DNA of 44,692 bases from Candidatus Obscuribacterales bacterium. GTDB lineage: Bacteria; Cyanobacteriota; Vampirovibrionia; Obscuribacterales; Obscuribacteraceae. Below are positions 1-8,425 of the stretch, piece by piece; positions within the stretch are counted from its first letter, which is position 1, and the number at the start of each line of letters is the position of its first letter. The notes beneath the pieces were generated by a model, which searched no databases, was not told the origin of the DNA, and was given only the letters and a program-made list of their open reading frames with translations. The translations under genes were made by a program, and so were the position numbers. Location: contig JAIETE010000066.1 of the NCBI GenBank assembly GCA_019745505.1, forward strand, positions 1 through 44,692, given 5' to 3'.

Positions 1-155
1 TCGGCAATCTGTATATCAACAGAAAATGCACAGGCGCCCTCGTCGGCGTCCATCCATTCGGCGGCTTCAATATGAGCGGAACCGACTCGAAGGCGGGCGG
101 CAGAGACTATCTGCTCCTCTTCACTCAAGCAAAATCAATCGCCGAGCGCTATTAA
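1..155 (+). CDS. rocA: 1-pyrroline-5-carboxylate dehydrogenase, C-terminal end (partial)
   Basis: This is the last 50 codons of a gene that enters from the left edge; the frame starts at base 3 and ends at TAA 153-155. The visible residues include [28 protein letters not shown] and DYLLLF. These form the C-terminal signature of RocA/PruA-type L-glutamate-gamma-semialdehyde dehydrogenase, an NAD-dependent aldehyde dehydrogenase that turns 1-pyrroline-5-carboxylate into glutamate in proline and arginine breakdown. The PFGGFxMSGT segment is shared by many aldehyde dehydrogenases, but the following SKAGGxDYL is typical of the P5C branch. The catalytic Cys and Glu lie outside the window. A kinase gene follows after 36 bases on the same strand. 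Confidence 0.85.
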   Translation, partial: GNLYINRKCTGALVGVHPFGGFNMSGTDSKAGGRDYLLLFTQAKSIAERY

Positions 156-191
156 TTCCAGGCGATTGAATTATTGAGTTTCATTCTTTAG

Positions 192-1556
192 TTGGACCTA
201 TTCGAGTCCTACATGGTTACTGATTGGTGTTTTAGGGAACATCTGGGACATCCCCTGCTGCCTTTCAGGTTTAGAAATTTGACGGACGATTCCGAACGGG
301 ACACCGTTTTCGTCCCTACCGGACAAGTTCCGGTCGGGAATATGCCGTTGTTAAACGCCAACCTGGAGAATTTTGAGGGCGTCGATCCTTTCGTCGGCAC
401 TCAAATCGACGGCAAATATGACGTTTTGGAAAACGTTGGGCAAGGCGGGATGAGTGTCGTGTACAAGGCGATGCAGACTGCGATGAATCGCGTCGTCGCA
501 CTGAAGATGCTAAAGATGGGCTTGTCGTCTGACCAGATCTTCAAGCAGCGCTTTATTCGTGAAGTGTCTCTGCTCGGTAAGCTAAATCACCCAAACATCG
601 TCACCGTCTTCGATTCCGGCACAACTTCTGATGGTCATCTTTACCTGGCGATGGACTTCCTTTCTGGTTCGACTTTGCAGGATATTCTCGATAAATCAGG
701 CGCAATTCCAGTCGAACGTGCTGCACCACTTATTTTGCAGATTTGCGACGCGCTCAATCATGCGCACAAGCGCGACATCATTCACCGAGATCTAAAGCCA
801 GGCAACATCATGATTGAGACAGATCATCGCGGGCAGGAAGTCGTGAAGATTGTGGACTTCGGTCTGGCAAAGATGGGCGAAGGCAGCGAAAGATTGACAC
901 GTGCCGGAGAACTTTGGGGAAGTTCTTTCTACATGAGTCCCGAGCAGTGCAATGGCGCAGAATCTGACGCGCGGAGTGATATCTATTCATTCGGCATCGT
1001 TATGTACCAGATGCTTACCGGCAAAGTTCCATTTCGCGGCAGCGGATTTATGGAAACAGTCACCAAACAGTTGAACGAACCGCCGCCGCCCTTGAAGTTG
1101 ACGAAAGCGGATCTCGATTTGCCGGACATGCTTGAAATTGTCATGTTTAAGTGTCTCGAAAAGGCACCTGAGAATCGGTTTCAGTCAGTAGCTGACCTCA
1201 AGTCCGCATTGCAGACGGCTCTGCCTGACACGAAGAAGCCCGATAGAACGCTTTCTTCGACTGGACCGCAACGGAAGATAGCTCCACCACCGCCTCCGCC
1301 GAAAAAGGTGGAGCCAAGAGTCTCGAAAACCAGCAAGAGTTCAAACGACAAGGGACTGATTGTGTTACTCGTCGTTCTCGTTGTTTGCGCCGTCGCTGTG
1401 CTCTTTGTATTGAAGAATCGCTCACCGGCAGGCGCACCACCCATGGTACCAGCGCCCAGCAAAGTTTCTGCTCCAAGCAAAGCATTGGCTCCGAGTAAAG
1501 CGTCTGCTCAACAAGAAAAGTCGAAAGGACGCAAAGGATTAAGCACCGCAAAGTAA
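192..1556 (+). CDS. Membrane-anchored Hanks-type Ser/Thr protein kinase
   Basis: A cytoplasmic Ser/Thr kinase domain (about residues 75-345) is followed by a Pro-rich linker and one membrane segment (about 388-408). The motifs are intact: glycine loop GQGGMSVVY, Lys in VALKML, catalytic HRDLKPGN (H198, D200), DFG (D222) and the activation segment ending in SPEQ. The outer tail is short (about 45 residues), with repeated APSK units instead of PASTA or another sensor domain. The frame opens at TTG 192 directly after an in-frame TAG; ATG 213 and ATG 342 are alternative starts, and no start has a clear ribosome site. The kinase domain itself begins well after all of them. The substrate is unknown. 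The next gene, a protease, converges on it. Confidence 0.9.
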   Translation: MDLFESYMVTDWCFREHLGHPLLPFRFRNLTDDSERDTVFVPTGQVPVGNMPLLNANLENFEGVDPFVGTQIDGKYDVLENVGQGGMSVVYKAMQTAMNRVVALKMLKMGLSSDQIFKQRFIREVSLLGKLNHPNIVTVFDSGTTSDGHLYLAMDFLSGSTLQDILDKSGAIPVERAAPLILQICDALNHAHKRDIIHRDLKPGNIMIETDHRGQEVVKIVDFGLAKMGEGSERLTRAGELWGSSFYMSPEQCNGAESDARSDIYSFGIVMYQMLTGKVPFRGSGFMETVTKQLNEPPPPLKLTKADLDLPDMLEIVMFKCLEKAPENRFQSVADLKSALQTALPDTKKPDRTLSSTGPQRKIAPPPPPPKKVEPRVSKTSKSSNDKGLIVLLVVLVVCAVAVLFVLKNRSPAGAPPMVPAPSKVSAPSKALAPSKASAQQEKSKGRKGLSTAK

Positions 1557-1574
1557 ACAAGCATCGGACCTTGA

Positions 1575-2606
1575 CTAAACTGACTCTGATCTGAACATTC
1601 GGAGCAATCTCGTAGTCAAAGAGGGAGTTTCGTCAATTTTCCATTTGTCGATATTCCTCAGAACGATGTTTCCTGCTTCGTCGAAATCCGCATTTGATGC
1701 ATACTTGAGCCAGCCCTTTTGCGGAATCAGGCTGGTTGCTTCGCGCATCATCATGATGTGTTCGGCGGTCGGTCCTCTGGTGTAGACAGAATCCGAAACT
1801 GTTACAACTCCAGCCGATTCGCCTTTTGCTGTCAGCAAGGGACCGCCGGAGTTTCCTGGATAGGCCGGCAAAGCGTTATCTAGCCAGGCGACCTCATGAT
1901 TTGGGAGCTTGCTGTCATAAGTTTTTGGGCGGAAAATCGTTCTTGCATCATGCACACCTTGAGAAAGGTAGGCGACTGTTTTTCCTCCTGCGTGCCCGAT
2001 TGTGAAGACATTGTCCTTGGTTTTCAGACTTCCTCCGCCGATCAATGGAATGCTCGGCAGACGACTGCCTAGCCCTGGCACATGCAGAAGCGCCACGTCT
2101 TCGCGAGGCGCTCGAGCCAAAATGCGGGCAGATAGCGTAGATCCGTCATCCAACCTGACGCCCACTTTGCTTGCCATTGCTCCGGTTGTGTGGTTAGCGA
2201 TGACATGATCCGCCGTCGCTATCAGTTGTTTGTCAATTACGAAACCGGTTCCTGCAAAATTATCCGCTGCGATTTGCACTACGCTGGGACGAATTCTCGC
2301 ATATAGATTGGGGATGTGGCTGGAAGCGTCAAATTCAGCAGTTCCGAATGTGGTAGTGGTCTGCCACCGGTTTCGCTCCGCAGAAAAGTAAGGAATTTGT
2401 CCAGCAGGAGGAGTGGTCGCCTCCCCTATGCTCTGTTTAATGGCAGGTGTTTCATCAGCGACATTGCCCAGGGCTTTTGTCTGGCGCAAAAGGAAAGACT
2501 CCTCATGTAGAATTTTTTGAGCCGCACTCTGAGCTAAAGCAGCGGTTTCCCTTGGATGCTCAATGAGAGCGGTGCCTGATTCTAAAATGAAGCGTGGAAT
2601 GGACAT
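1575..2606 (-). CDS. Trypsin-like (S1C/DegP-type) serine protease
   Basis: A 343-residue protein with a chymotrypsin-fold protease domain in its C-terminal two thirds. The triad can be read as H134 (ATADHV), D170 (EDVALL) and S253 (GNSGGPLL), as in DegP/HtrA-type enzymes. No PDZ domain follows, and no signal peptide or membrane segment is visible. The N-terminal 95 residues are helical and of unknown function. The protein could be cytoplasmic or exported by a route I cannot see. The start is ATG 2606 with no good Shine-Dalgarno sequence. It converges with the kinase gene at 192-1556, with 18 bases between the two stops. The protease call is firm; the substrate is unknown. Confidence 0.85.
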   Translation of the reverse strand: MSIPRFILESGTALIEHPRETAALAQSAAQKILHEESFLLRQTKALGNVADETPAIKQSIGEATTPPAGQIPYFSAERNRWQTTTTFGTAEFDASSHIPNLYARIRPSVVQIAADNFAGTGFVIDKQLIATADHVIANHTTGAMASKVGVRLDDGSTLSARILARAPREDVALLHVPGLGSRLPSIPLIGGGSLKTKDNVFTIGHAGGKTVAYLSQGVHDARTIFRPKTYDSKLPNHEVAWLDNALPAYPGNSGGPLLTAKGESAGVVTVSDSVYTRGPTAEHIMMMREATSLIPQKGWLKYASNADFDEAGNIVLRNIDKWKIDETPSLTTRLLRMFRSESV

Positions 2607-2744
2607 AGTTCATGTTTTGGGTAGTGTCCGGATTTTATGAGGGAGAGCGTTGAGTTCGCGTGATTTATCCTGGAAAAGCTAGCGAATGATCTCCTCAAGA
2701 TCTCAGTTCCATCCTAAAACTCGAATTTGTTTGGTAGCTTCTCT

Positions 2745-2750
2745 ATAATC
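2745..2750 (+). promoter_or_regulatory. Candidate -10 box upstream of 2850
   Basis: A perfect TATAAT lies about 100 bases before the preferred start of the next gene. No good -35 box is seen at 17 bases. It lies inside the 5' end of the longer open frame (TTG 2727), which argues that translation starts further downstream. Confidence 0.35.
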
Positions 2751-2849
2751 TCCATTGCTGCCACTTTGAGTAAACTCAAATGGGTCAACAAAATGGCGAT
2801 TAGGCTTGAAGCATTTCGCTTTATGGATGTGAAGAAAGAACAAAAAATC

Positions 2850-3392
2850 ATGCAAGAAACAGAAAACAAACCAATGATGCGTTCCAAGAGCAAACTGGCT
2901 ATGGTGGTGGGCATTCTTGTGCTGGCAGGCGCGATTGGATTTCTTGTTTATCTCAGCCAGCCAAAAGCGGAGTTTGCTCAAAACCCGTCTGCCGATGCAC
3001 CGAAGCGGACCAAGCATTCGATTGGCGTTTACTCTCGGTACCAGTCCGAAGGCTCAGCGCCCAAAGGCGCGAAAGAGAAATCGAGCGTGAATCCGACTGA
3101 CAATGCAGACGACAAGACAGTGCAGAAGTCTGAGCCATCGGTTCCGGTCGAAGTCCTGAGAGGCGAGACCACAAACGATACGACTGCAGATTTAAGCAGC
3201 AAGCATGCAGCTATTCCTGTGCCGGAAAAGCATCAGGCAGAAAGACAGATCGCAGATAAGCAAATCGTCGAGAAGACCAAGCAAACTGCACCCGCACATC
3301 ATAGAAAGCATAGACATGAAGAGACTTTCTTCGAGCTAGCTCCCAACAGCGGCAAACACGCGCCCGACAACCTCGACAGAGTAGCGAACTAG
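2850..3392 (+). CDS. Small membrane-anchored protein of unknown function
   Basis: I do not recognise this family. From ATG 2850 the product has a short basic cytoplasmic start (MQETENKPMM then RSKSK), one membrane segment (LAMVVGILVLAGAIGFLVYL, about residues 14-33), and a charged, hydrophilic outer region of about 145 residues rich in Lys, Glu, Pro and His. The tail carries a basic HHRKHRH patch. The frame stays open upstream to TTG 2727, but a TATAAT at 2745-2750 suggests transcription starts after that codon, so ATG 2823 or 2850 is more likely. It ends 9 bases from the stop of the convergent pseudokinase gene. The composition is like that of a tethered, disordered extracytoplasmic protein. 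Confidence 0.6.
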   Translation: MQETENKPMMRSKSKLAMVVGILVLAGAIGFLVYLSQPKAEFAQNPSADAPKRTKHSIGVYSRYQSEGSAPKGAKEKSSVNPTDNADDKTVQKSEPSVPVEVLRGETTNDTTADLSSKHAAIPVPEKHQAERQIADKQIVEKTKQTAPAHHRKHRHEETFFELAPNSGKHAPDNLDRVAN

Positions 3393-3401
3393 CAACGGCT
3401 C

Positions 3402-5288
3402 TCAGTATGTGTAAGAGGTTTGATAAGCGCGTCGTCTGGGCATTTCTTCGCTTCGATTTTCTGAGCGTATCTGACTTCTGAGTTGGTTAGCTTGCACGCC
3501 GGATGTATGGGGCAATGTTTCTCGCATTTGCTGCGTTGAACTTTGTGATTTTGGTTTGTAAGGCGTTTCGCCTTCAAAATTCACCGGCTCTCCGGGTTTT
3601 ACAGGGACTTCCGGTGCTTCCTGATTTACAGCACCAGAATCTTTGGGCTGATTTTCTGCGCCGGATTGGTTTCCACCATTTTGCGAACTTTGATCTGCCA
3701 AATTCGTCGATGTGTTTGTGCTCGCTTGATCTGCTGGAGCTTCGTTGAGGCTCGATAAATCCTGCACGCTCGATTGCTGCGAATCGATCTGCGCTACTGG
3801 CATTTGCGCAGCGGAGGCTTCTTTCTGTCTCGCTTTTGAATCGTCTGCAGGAATGTCTTCCTTCGCCGCAATCAATCGCTTCGAAACTTCCGGCATGCGC
3901 TCTTGGAGCATAAATGCTTCCCTTTCTGCATCCTTCGCGTTTATTGCGTGCCGGATGTTCACCGTAGCAACAAAGCCTATGACGCCTGCCATCACTGCCG
4001 CAGTCAGATAGAGGGGCACTTCCAATTTCTTATAGCCGCGTTTCTGAATTTTCGCAGCTTCCTTTTCCATCGCCGCAACGTCTGCTTTGTGACGTGCTTC
4101 TGCTTTTGCTCGGGCTCTGGCTTCCGCTTTCGCTTTTGTGTCACCGGCTTTCACTGCGGCTCTTGCCTTTTCAGCTTGGGAAGGTTGCTTGATTACAGGC
4201 CGTGAAGGTAAAACAATCGCGGCAGGAGCGGATTCTGCGGCAAGCGAACTAGCCGTGGAACCAGTAGGTACCGGATTTACAAGTGCGTGAGGTGGGATCA
4301 GTTTGGAAGCTGCTGGCGTGCCGATGGCGTTGAGCTCATCCAGGCTATACGACTTCTCGACTGGTGCGAGTTGTCTTTCCGGTTCCGGCTCGATTTGCTG
4401 CGACGCGTGTCTCCACGAGCGCATCCATTTGGCGAGGTCTTGGGCGTTTTGGAAACGGTCTGCTTTTTCTTTTGCGAGACATTTGAAAACCGTGGCTTCG
4501 ACGTGAAACGGAATTTCTAATTCGGGAGCCGATTCTTTGAAGCGGCGCGGCAGACCAGATTTCTGGTTGGCAATCAATTGCTCTACGTCTTCGCAAGAAA
4601 ATGGCAGCCGACCGGTAAGCGTCATGTAGAGCACTACGCCGACGCTGTAGATGTCCGAGCGTTCGTCCGTGGGCTCTCCTTTCAAGGCTTCCGGACTTGC
4701 GTATTCCGGTTTGAAAGTTTTTGGTTCGCGCCTGTGAACAGCATCATCTTTGATCGTTGCACCGCCGAAATCAGTCAGTTTCGCTAATTGCGATGACTCG
4801 TTGTCGCCCAACAAGAAAATGCATGAGGGGGTGATTTCGTTGTGGACAACACCGGCTTCGTGCGCAGCGTAAAGAGCTTCTGCGATTTCTAAGAAGATTG
4901 GATAGACCAATTCTGCCGGCAATGGACCTTCGGCAGTCAGCATTTCGCCCAGGCACATCCCGGTTACGTGTTCGAAAGCGATGTATAAGTTTCCGCGGTC
5001 TGAAAAATGATCCAGCATTAATGGAAGATTGTGATGCCGGGCCCGATTGAGAGCTCGAATCTCGGATTGGAAAAGATCCGCTTGCGCTTCCTTGGAAATT
5101 TTTGCGCGGGTCAACTCTTTGATGGTTACCAGCCGACCAGTACGGCGGTCGCGGGCGCGGTAAAGGTTGTACCGCCCAGTCGAGCAGATAATGCCGGTGA
5201 CGCTGTAAATACCGTTCAGCGTGGACCCGATCGGATATGCACGAGCCAGTTCGAAGGTCGTCTTAGTCTTTCTTTCGGACAAGCGCAA
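3402..5288 (-). CDS. Predicted Ser/Thr pseudokinase with membrane anchor
   Basis: The first 270 residues clearly have the Hanks kinase fold: K57 in VTIKEL, a helix-C Glu in FQSEIRAL, DFG (D173), an APE-like SPEAL and DIYSVGVVLY. The catalytic loop, normally HRDLKPxN, reads H149-N-E-I-T-P-S-C156. The catalytic Asp is Glu, the loop Lys is Thr and the metal-binding Asn is Cys. The glycine loop is also degenerate (GIICSTGRY). ATP binding may remain, but phosphotransfer is unlikely. A long Ala/Lys/Glu/Arg-rich, probably coiled-coil stretch (about 370-415) leads to one membrane segment (about 423-443) and a 185-residue Gln/Ser/Asn-rich outer region. The start is TTG 5288 or TTG 5282; the second has better spacing from GAGGG. 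Confidence 0.85.
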   Translation of the reverse strand: MRLSERKTKTTFELARAYPIGSTLNGIYSVTGIICSTGRYNLYRARDRRTGRLVTIKELTRAKISKEAQADLFQSEIRALNRARHHNLPLMLDHFSDRGNLYIAFEHVTGMCLGEMLTAEGPLPAELVYPIFLEIAEALYAAHEAGVVHNEITPSCIFLLGDNESSQLAKLTDFGGATIKDDAVHRREPKTFKPEYASPEALKGEPTDERSDIYSVGVVLYMTLTGRLPFSCEDVEQLIANQKSGLPRRFKESAPELEIPFHVEATVFKCLAKEKADRFQNAQDLAKWMRSWRHASQQIEPEPERQLAPVEKSYSLDELNAIGTPAASKLIPPHALVNPVPTGSTASSLAAESAPAAIVLPSRPVIKQPSQAEKARAAVKAGDTKAKAEARARAKAEARHKADVAAMEKEAAKIQKRGYKKLEVPLYLTAAVMAGVIGFVATVNIRHAINAKDAEREAFMLQERMPEVSKRLIAAKEDIPADDSKARQKEASAAQMPVAQIDSQQSSVQDLSSLNEAPADQASTNTSTNLADQSSQNGGNQSGAENQPKDSGAVNQEAPEVPVKPGEPVNFEGETPYKPKSQSSTQQMRETLPHTSGVQANQLRSQIRSENRSEEMPRRRAYQTSYTY

Positions 5289-5691
5289 TTTCCCTCATGC
5301 GTCTGTAGTTCAATACTAAAGCCAATCCGGCGCCAGCCCTAATAAGAAACCATTCACCAACATGAGGGAAGTTTAGGCAAGCTTTCATTCAGGACGAAAC
5401 GCAGATATGTCGGCGATCCTCCGTGCATATTCGGGGAGCAAAACTGCCATTTTTCTGGCACTATATTTAGTACCACTTCCGGTAATTCGAATCCGGAATC
5501 AAGTGTTGACATCTTTGATATCGAGATATCGATTTGATCGATGTGGTGGTGCTTGACTACGCCTTGGCCGATTCACGGGTAACTGTTCTGATAGAATCTA
5601 ACAGTGCTTATTTGCGCGATTAGTAGTTATCGGCGGTTCATAGGGGCGCATCGCAAACGCCCGCTGGCAGCTTGGTTAGGAGGTTCGCTAA
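5289..5691. other. 403-base divergent intergenic region
   Basis: This gap separates the pseudokinase (leftward) from ylqD (rightward), so it should hold both promoters. It contains the 10-base inverted repeat listed separately, and two candidate -35 boxes facing right: TTGACA near 5506 and TTGACT near 5552. A cluster of small palindromes, GATATC-GA-GATATC followed by ATCGAT-TTG-ATCGAT, lies near 5518-5540. The ylqD ribosome site AGGAGG lies just before 5692. No open frame here looks coding. Confidence 0.6.
5290..5370. repeat. Spaced perfect 10-base inverted repeat
   Basis: TTCCCTCATG at 5290-5299 is the exact reverse complement of CATGAGGGAA at 5361-5370, with 61 bases between. The left arm overlaps the ribosome-site region of the pseudokinase gene. 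It could be an operator pair or a chance event. Confidence 0.5.
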
Positions 5692-6129
5692 ATGGTTGAA
5701 ACCATTCAACTCGTGAGACAGATTGCAGTCAGAGCGATCGTCACGGAGAACTTCAAGGGGCAAGTCGGCGGAGAAATAGCGCGCAATCTTCAGCAAATCG
5801 ATGCTGAATTGCAGCAGCTGGAATTTAAAGGAAAACGTGCGATCGCCGACATCGAAAAGCGCAGCGGCGGAGCTGTTACAGCCGACGCTCGCGTGCAGAT
5901 AGAAACCATAAGACAGCAGATCGAGGCTGAAAAGATGCGTCTACTCCAATATAAGGAGGAGATGCAGGGACAGAGCCAGGCTCTTACTGAGTTGCCGGTC
6001 GGCAGTGTAGTAACGCAGTTTACGGTTGAAAATCCCGTCGAAGTCCGTGTTGGAGAAAATATCTTCCAGCGCTTGGAAGGCGGGGAGATTCTTGTCAAGG
6101 ACGGCATCATCCAAGAAATTCGCGTCTAA
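5692..6129 (+). CDS. ylqD: YlqD family protein
   Basis: A 145-residue soluble protein. The N-terminal part (MVETIQLVRQIAVRAIVTE) is followed by a long charged helix with coiled-coil character (about residues 30-100, many Gln, Glu and Lys). A small beta-rich end contains GSVVTQF and a final KDGIIQEIRV. This is the layout of the YlqD family (PF11068), known from Bacillus and cyanobacteria and without an established function. A good ribosome site, AGGAGG, lies 7 to 8 bases before ATG 5692. It converges with the sigma factor gene. The family match is by recognition of the sequence pattern. Confidence 0.75.
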   Translation: MVETIQLVRQIAVRAIVTENFKGQVGGEIARNLQQIDAELQQLEFKGKRAIADIEKRSGGAVTADARVQIETIRQQIEAEKMRLLQYKEEMQGQSQALTELPVGSVVTQFTVENPVEVRVGENIFQRLEGGEILVKDGIIQEIRV

Positions 6130-6142
6130 ATCCAATTGATTT

Positions 6143-6166
6143 TGTTTGATTCCGAAGATTCAAACA
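6143..6166 (+). terminator. Weak hairpin after ylqD
   Basis: TGTTTGA (6143-6149) pairs with TCAAACA (6160-6166), and an inner TC/GA pair closes a CGAA loop. It sits 14 bases after the ylqD stop, between convergent genes. There is no strong T tract, so termination is only suggested. Confidence 0.3.
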
Positions 6167-6234
6167 GGTCGATTGTTTAGAGCGTATTGAGATGACACCG
6201 TCCAAGCAATTTTGTTTTTTGCTTCGAGATAATC

Positions 6235-7299
6235 TTATAGATACTCTTTCAGCCGAAGCGTGATGTTGCTTTGGCGAAGAGCTCTCAAAGCCTTCAGCTC
6301 AATCTGTCGTGTTCGCTCACGGGTGATACCCACAAGCTTTCCAACCTGCTCGAGTGTGCGTTGCTTACCGTCGTTCAGTCCAAATCTCAGGATTAGAACC
6401 TCACGCTCACGTGGGGTGAGCATAGACAGTACGCCACGGATGTCGTTAGACATCAGGCTCGCCTCAGTTGAGTCCTCAGGGCGAGAAGAGTTCTCGTCCT
6501 CGACAATCTCTGAAAGTGAATTGTCATCGTCCTCTCCATAAGGAGTGTCGAGTGACAGCGGGGAGCGGTTGGCAGCAAGAATCTCTTTGATCTTTACTAC
6601 AGACACGCCCATCCCTTTCGCCAAGTCCTCGAGATTCGGTCTGCGACCCATCTCTTGTGAGAGCTTGCGAGTGACTTTTCTCAGATTGTTGATTGTCTCA
6701 ACCATGTGGACAGGCACGCGAATAGTGCGCGACTTGTCGGCGATGGCGCGAGTGATTCCCTGACGGATCCACCAAGTTGCATAGGTAGAGAACTTGTAGC
6801 CTCGCTCCGCATCGAACTTTTCTGCAGCGCGAATCAAACCGAGGTTGCCCTCTTGAATCAAATCAAGGAATGGAAGACCACGACCTTGATACTTTTTGGC
6901 TACAGACACGACCAGTCGAAGATTGGCTTGTACCAGGCGCTTTTTCGCCAGCATATCGCCGGCGGCAATGCGTCTGGCCAGCTCGATCTCCTCTGCGGCG
7001 GTCAACAGCTTGATTCGTCCGATTGAGCGCAGATAGAATTGAACCGGGTCCTCCGACGTACCGGCGCGACGTCCGATCGGCGCGTATCCTGACGCGTCGT
7101 CGTCTGAGTCATCGCTGACCACACCAAGATCTACTTCATCATCCGTATTGAATGCTGCTGAGTATCCCGGCACTAGGTCGTCCAGAGTGTATTCATCGAT
7201 AGATGGAGCGTACTTCCTGATCATTTTCCTGACGGCTTTGGCCGCTGTAAGGTAATACAACGAGGTCCGAAATCGGATCTCTGAATTTTTGGGATGCAA
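6235..7299 (-). CDS. rpoD: RNA polymerase sigma-70 factor (RpoD/SigA type)
   Basis: All core sigma-70 regions are present in order: region 1.2 ([16 protein letters not shown]), 2.1-2.4 ([52 protein letters not shown]), region 3, and 4.1-4.2 ([34 protein letters not shown]). These direct promoter -10 and -35 recognition. At 354 residues or fewer there is only a short acidic N-terminus in place of a full region 1.1, so it may be the primary factor of a lineage with a reduced 1.1 or a group 2 factor. The frame opens at TTG 7299; ATG 7224 ([12 protein letters not shown]) with an adjacent AGGA is a reasonable alternative. It lies downstream of the ccs operon on the same strand. Confidence 0.92.
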   Translation of the reverse strand: MHPKNSEIRFRTSLYYLTAAKAVRKMIRKYAPSIDEYTLDDLVPGYSAAFNTDDEVDLGVVSDDSDDDASGYAPIGRRAGTSEDPVQFYLRSIGRIKLLTAAEEIELARRIAAGDMLAKKRLVQANLRLVVSVAKKYQGRGLPFLDLIQEGNLGLIRAAEKFDAERGYKFSTYATWWIRQGITRAIADKSRTIRVPVHMVETINNLRKVTRKLSQEMGRRPNLEDLAKGMGVSVVKIKEILAANRSPLSLDTPYGEDDDNSLSEIVEDENSSRPEDSTEASLMSNDIRGVLSMLTPREREVLILRFGLNDGKQRTLEQVGKLVGITRERTRQIELKALRALRQSNITLRLKEYL

Positions 7300-7300
7300 A

Positions 7301-7319
7301 TGCCCCGCCCTTCGGGGCA
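7301..7319. terminator. GC-rich hairpin between ccsA and the sigma factor gene
   Basis: TGCCCCG (7301-7307) pairs perfectly with CGGGGCA (7313-7319) around a 5-base loop. It lies 114 bases after the ccsA stop, immediately before the TTG start of the sigma gene, and inside the 5' leader if the ATG at 7224 is the true start. No clear T tract follows on the minus strand, so it may be a terminator of the ccs operon or a leader structure. Confidence 0.4.
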
Positions 7320-7432
7320 GTTACATATCTATTTGTTTGTCCCACCAACGCTTGAGACGCTACTTCTATTTAAATGTTCCGACCCACTACTTGAAAAGTG
7401 GGTTATCCCTAGATCTGTACAGGGGCTCGGCT

Positions 7433-8425
7433 CTACTTGAATTTGCCGTAACTGTGCAGCCCGCCCAGTCCCAGGGAGTTGAATCCCAAATAGGTCATCA
7501 GTGTTAAAAGTAGTCCGACAATGGATACCAGAGCCAGTTTTTCTGCCGAGCACTCCCTGTGCACCCTCAAATGGATGTATGCCGCGTAGCTGAGCCAGGT
7601 AACAAGCGCCATGGACTCTTTCGGGTCCCAAGACCAGTAGGTGCCCCAGGCATGGTTCGCCCACAAACCGCCGGTAATAATCCCGAATGTCAGTGCCGGC
7701 ATGCCAATTGCGATGCAGCGATAACTGACGTCATCGTAGACTTCGGCAAGTTTTGCATCGCCAATCTTTTTATCTATGCGCTGCAATAGTTTGAAACTAA
7801 TCACAGAGCCGATCAAGCTGGCTCCGGCAAAGAGAATTTGCAGCCAAGCCGTATCTACCGAAGTGAAAGTGCCCAGGACCACGGCCAGCAGAGCAAGGCA
7901 GACAGTAATTACGGCGGCAATCAGGCTCTGGATGCGACCAGCCATATACAGCTGAATGAAGCCGGACAACCCGCCCAGGAAGAACAGCGCGTAAGAGACG
8001 ATCAGCGGCGGAACGTGAATCCAGCGCCAATAGCTGACCAATGCCGGAACCAGCGGCTGGATTTCGTGTTGAGACTGCGGCAGCCAACTGCCGTAGAGAA
8101 ACATCATTAACGCCGTCAGGGCGGCAAGCCAGCCCAATTGTCTTATGCCATAAGCTTTTGCCAAAAGAAGATAAGAGCCCATGGTAGCCCAGGCAAACCA
8201 AAGCAGAGATTCGTAGAGATTGGCCAGAGGAAAGCGTTGCGCATCGATTCCCCTCATGATAATCGCAGCCGTCAGGCTTACGAATGCCAGGATCATAGCC
8301 CCGGAGCCGATTTTGACGAGCAAGTCCTTGCGGTTCTTGAACCCGTTAGAGGCAACGAAAACCCAGAAGGACATCACAGATGTGATCCCTGCTGTGTTTG
8401 TTAGTGCCATCTGCATCTCGGACAT
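7433..8425 (-). CDS. ccsA: Cytochrome c biogenesis protein CcsA (ResC/CcmC-type)
   Basis: A 330-residue polytopic membrane protein. About residues 255-270 carry the tryptophan-rich haem-handling segment WGTYWSWDPKES of the CcsA/ResC/CcmF family. With ResB it forms the System II haem-delivery and ligation complex, which carries haem across the membrane and attaches it to CxxCH motifs of apocytochromes c. Around eight hydrophobic segments are visible. Its ATG overlaps the stop of resB by one base (TAATG), so the two are translationally coupled. It is the last gene of the operon that begins with the polyprenyl synthase. Confidence 0.92.
   Translation of the reverse strand: MSEMQMALTNTAGITSVMSFWVFVASNGFKNRKDLLVKIGSGAMILAFVSLTAAIIMRGIDAQRFPLANLYESLLWFAWATMGSYLLLAKAYGIRQLGWLAALTALMMFLYGSWLPQSQHEIQPLVPALVSYWRWIHVPPLIVSYALFFLGGLSGFIQLYMAGRIQSLIAAVITVCLALLAVVLGTFTSVDTAWLQILFAGASLIGSVISFKLLQRIDKKIGDAKLAEVYDDVSYRCIAIGMPALTFGIITGGLWANHAWGTYWSWDPKESMALVTWLSYAAYIHLRVHRECSAEKLALVSIVGLLLTLMTYLGFNSLGLGGLHSYGKFK

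Noticed and set aside
5470-5500. T-arm-like sequence GGTAATTCGAATCCGG
   Set aside because: No acceptor, D or anticodon arms could be placed around it, so it is not a tRNA.
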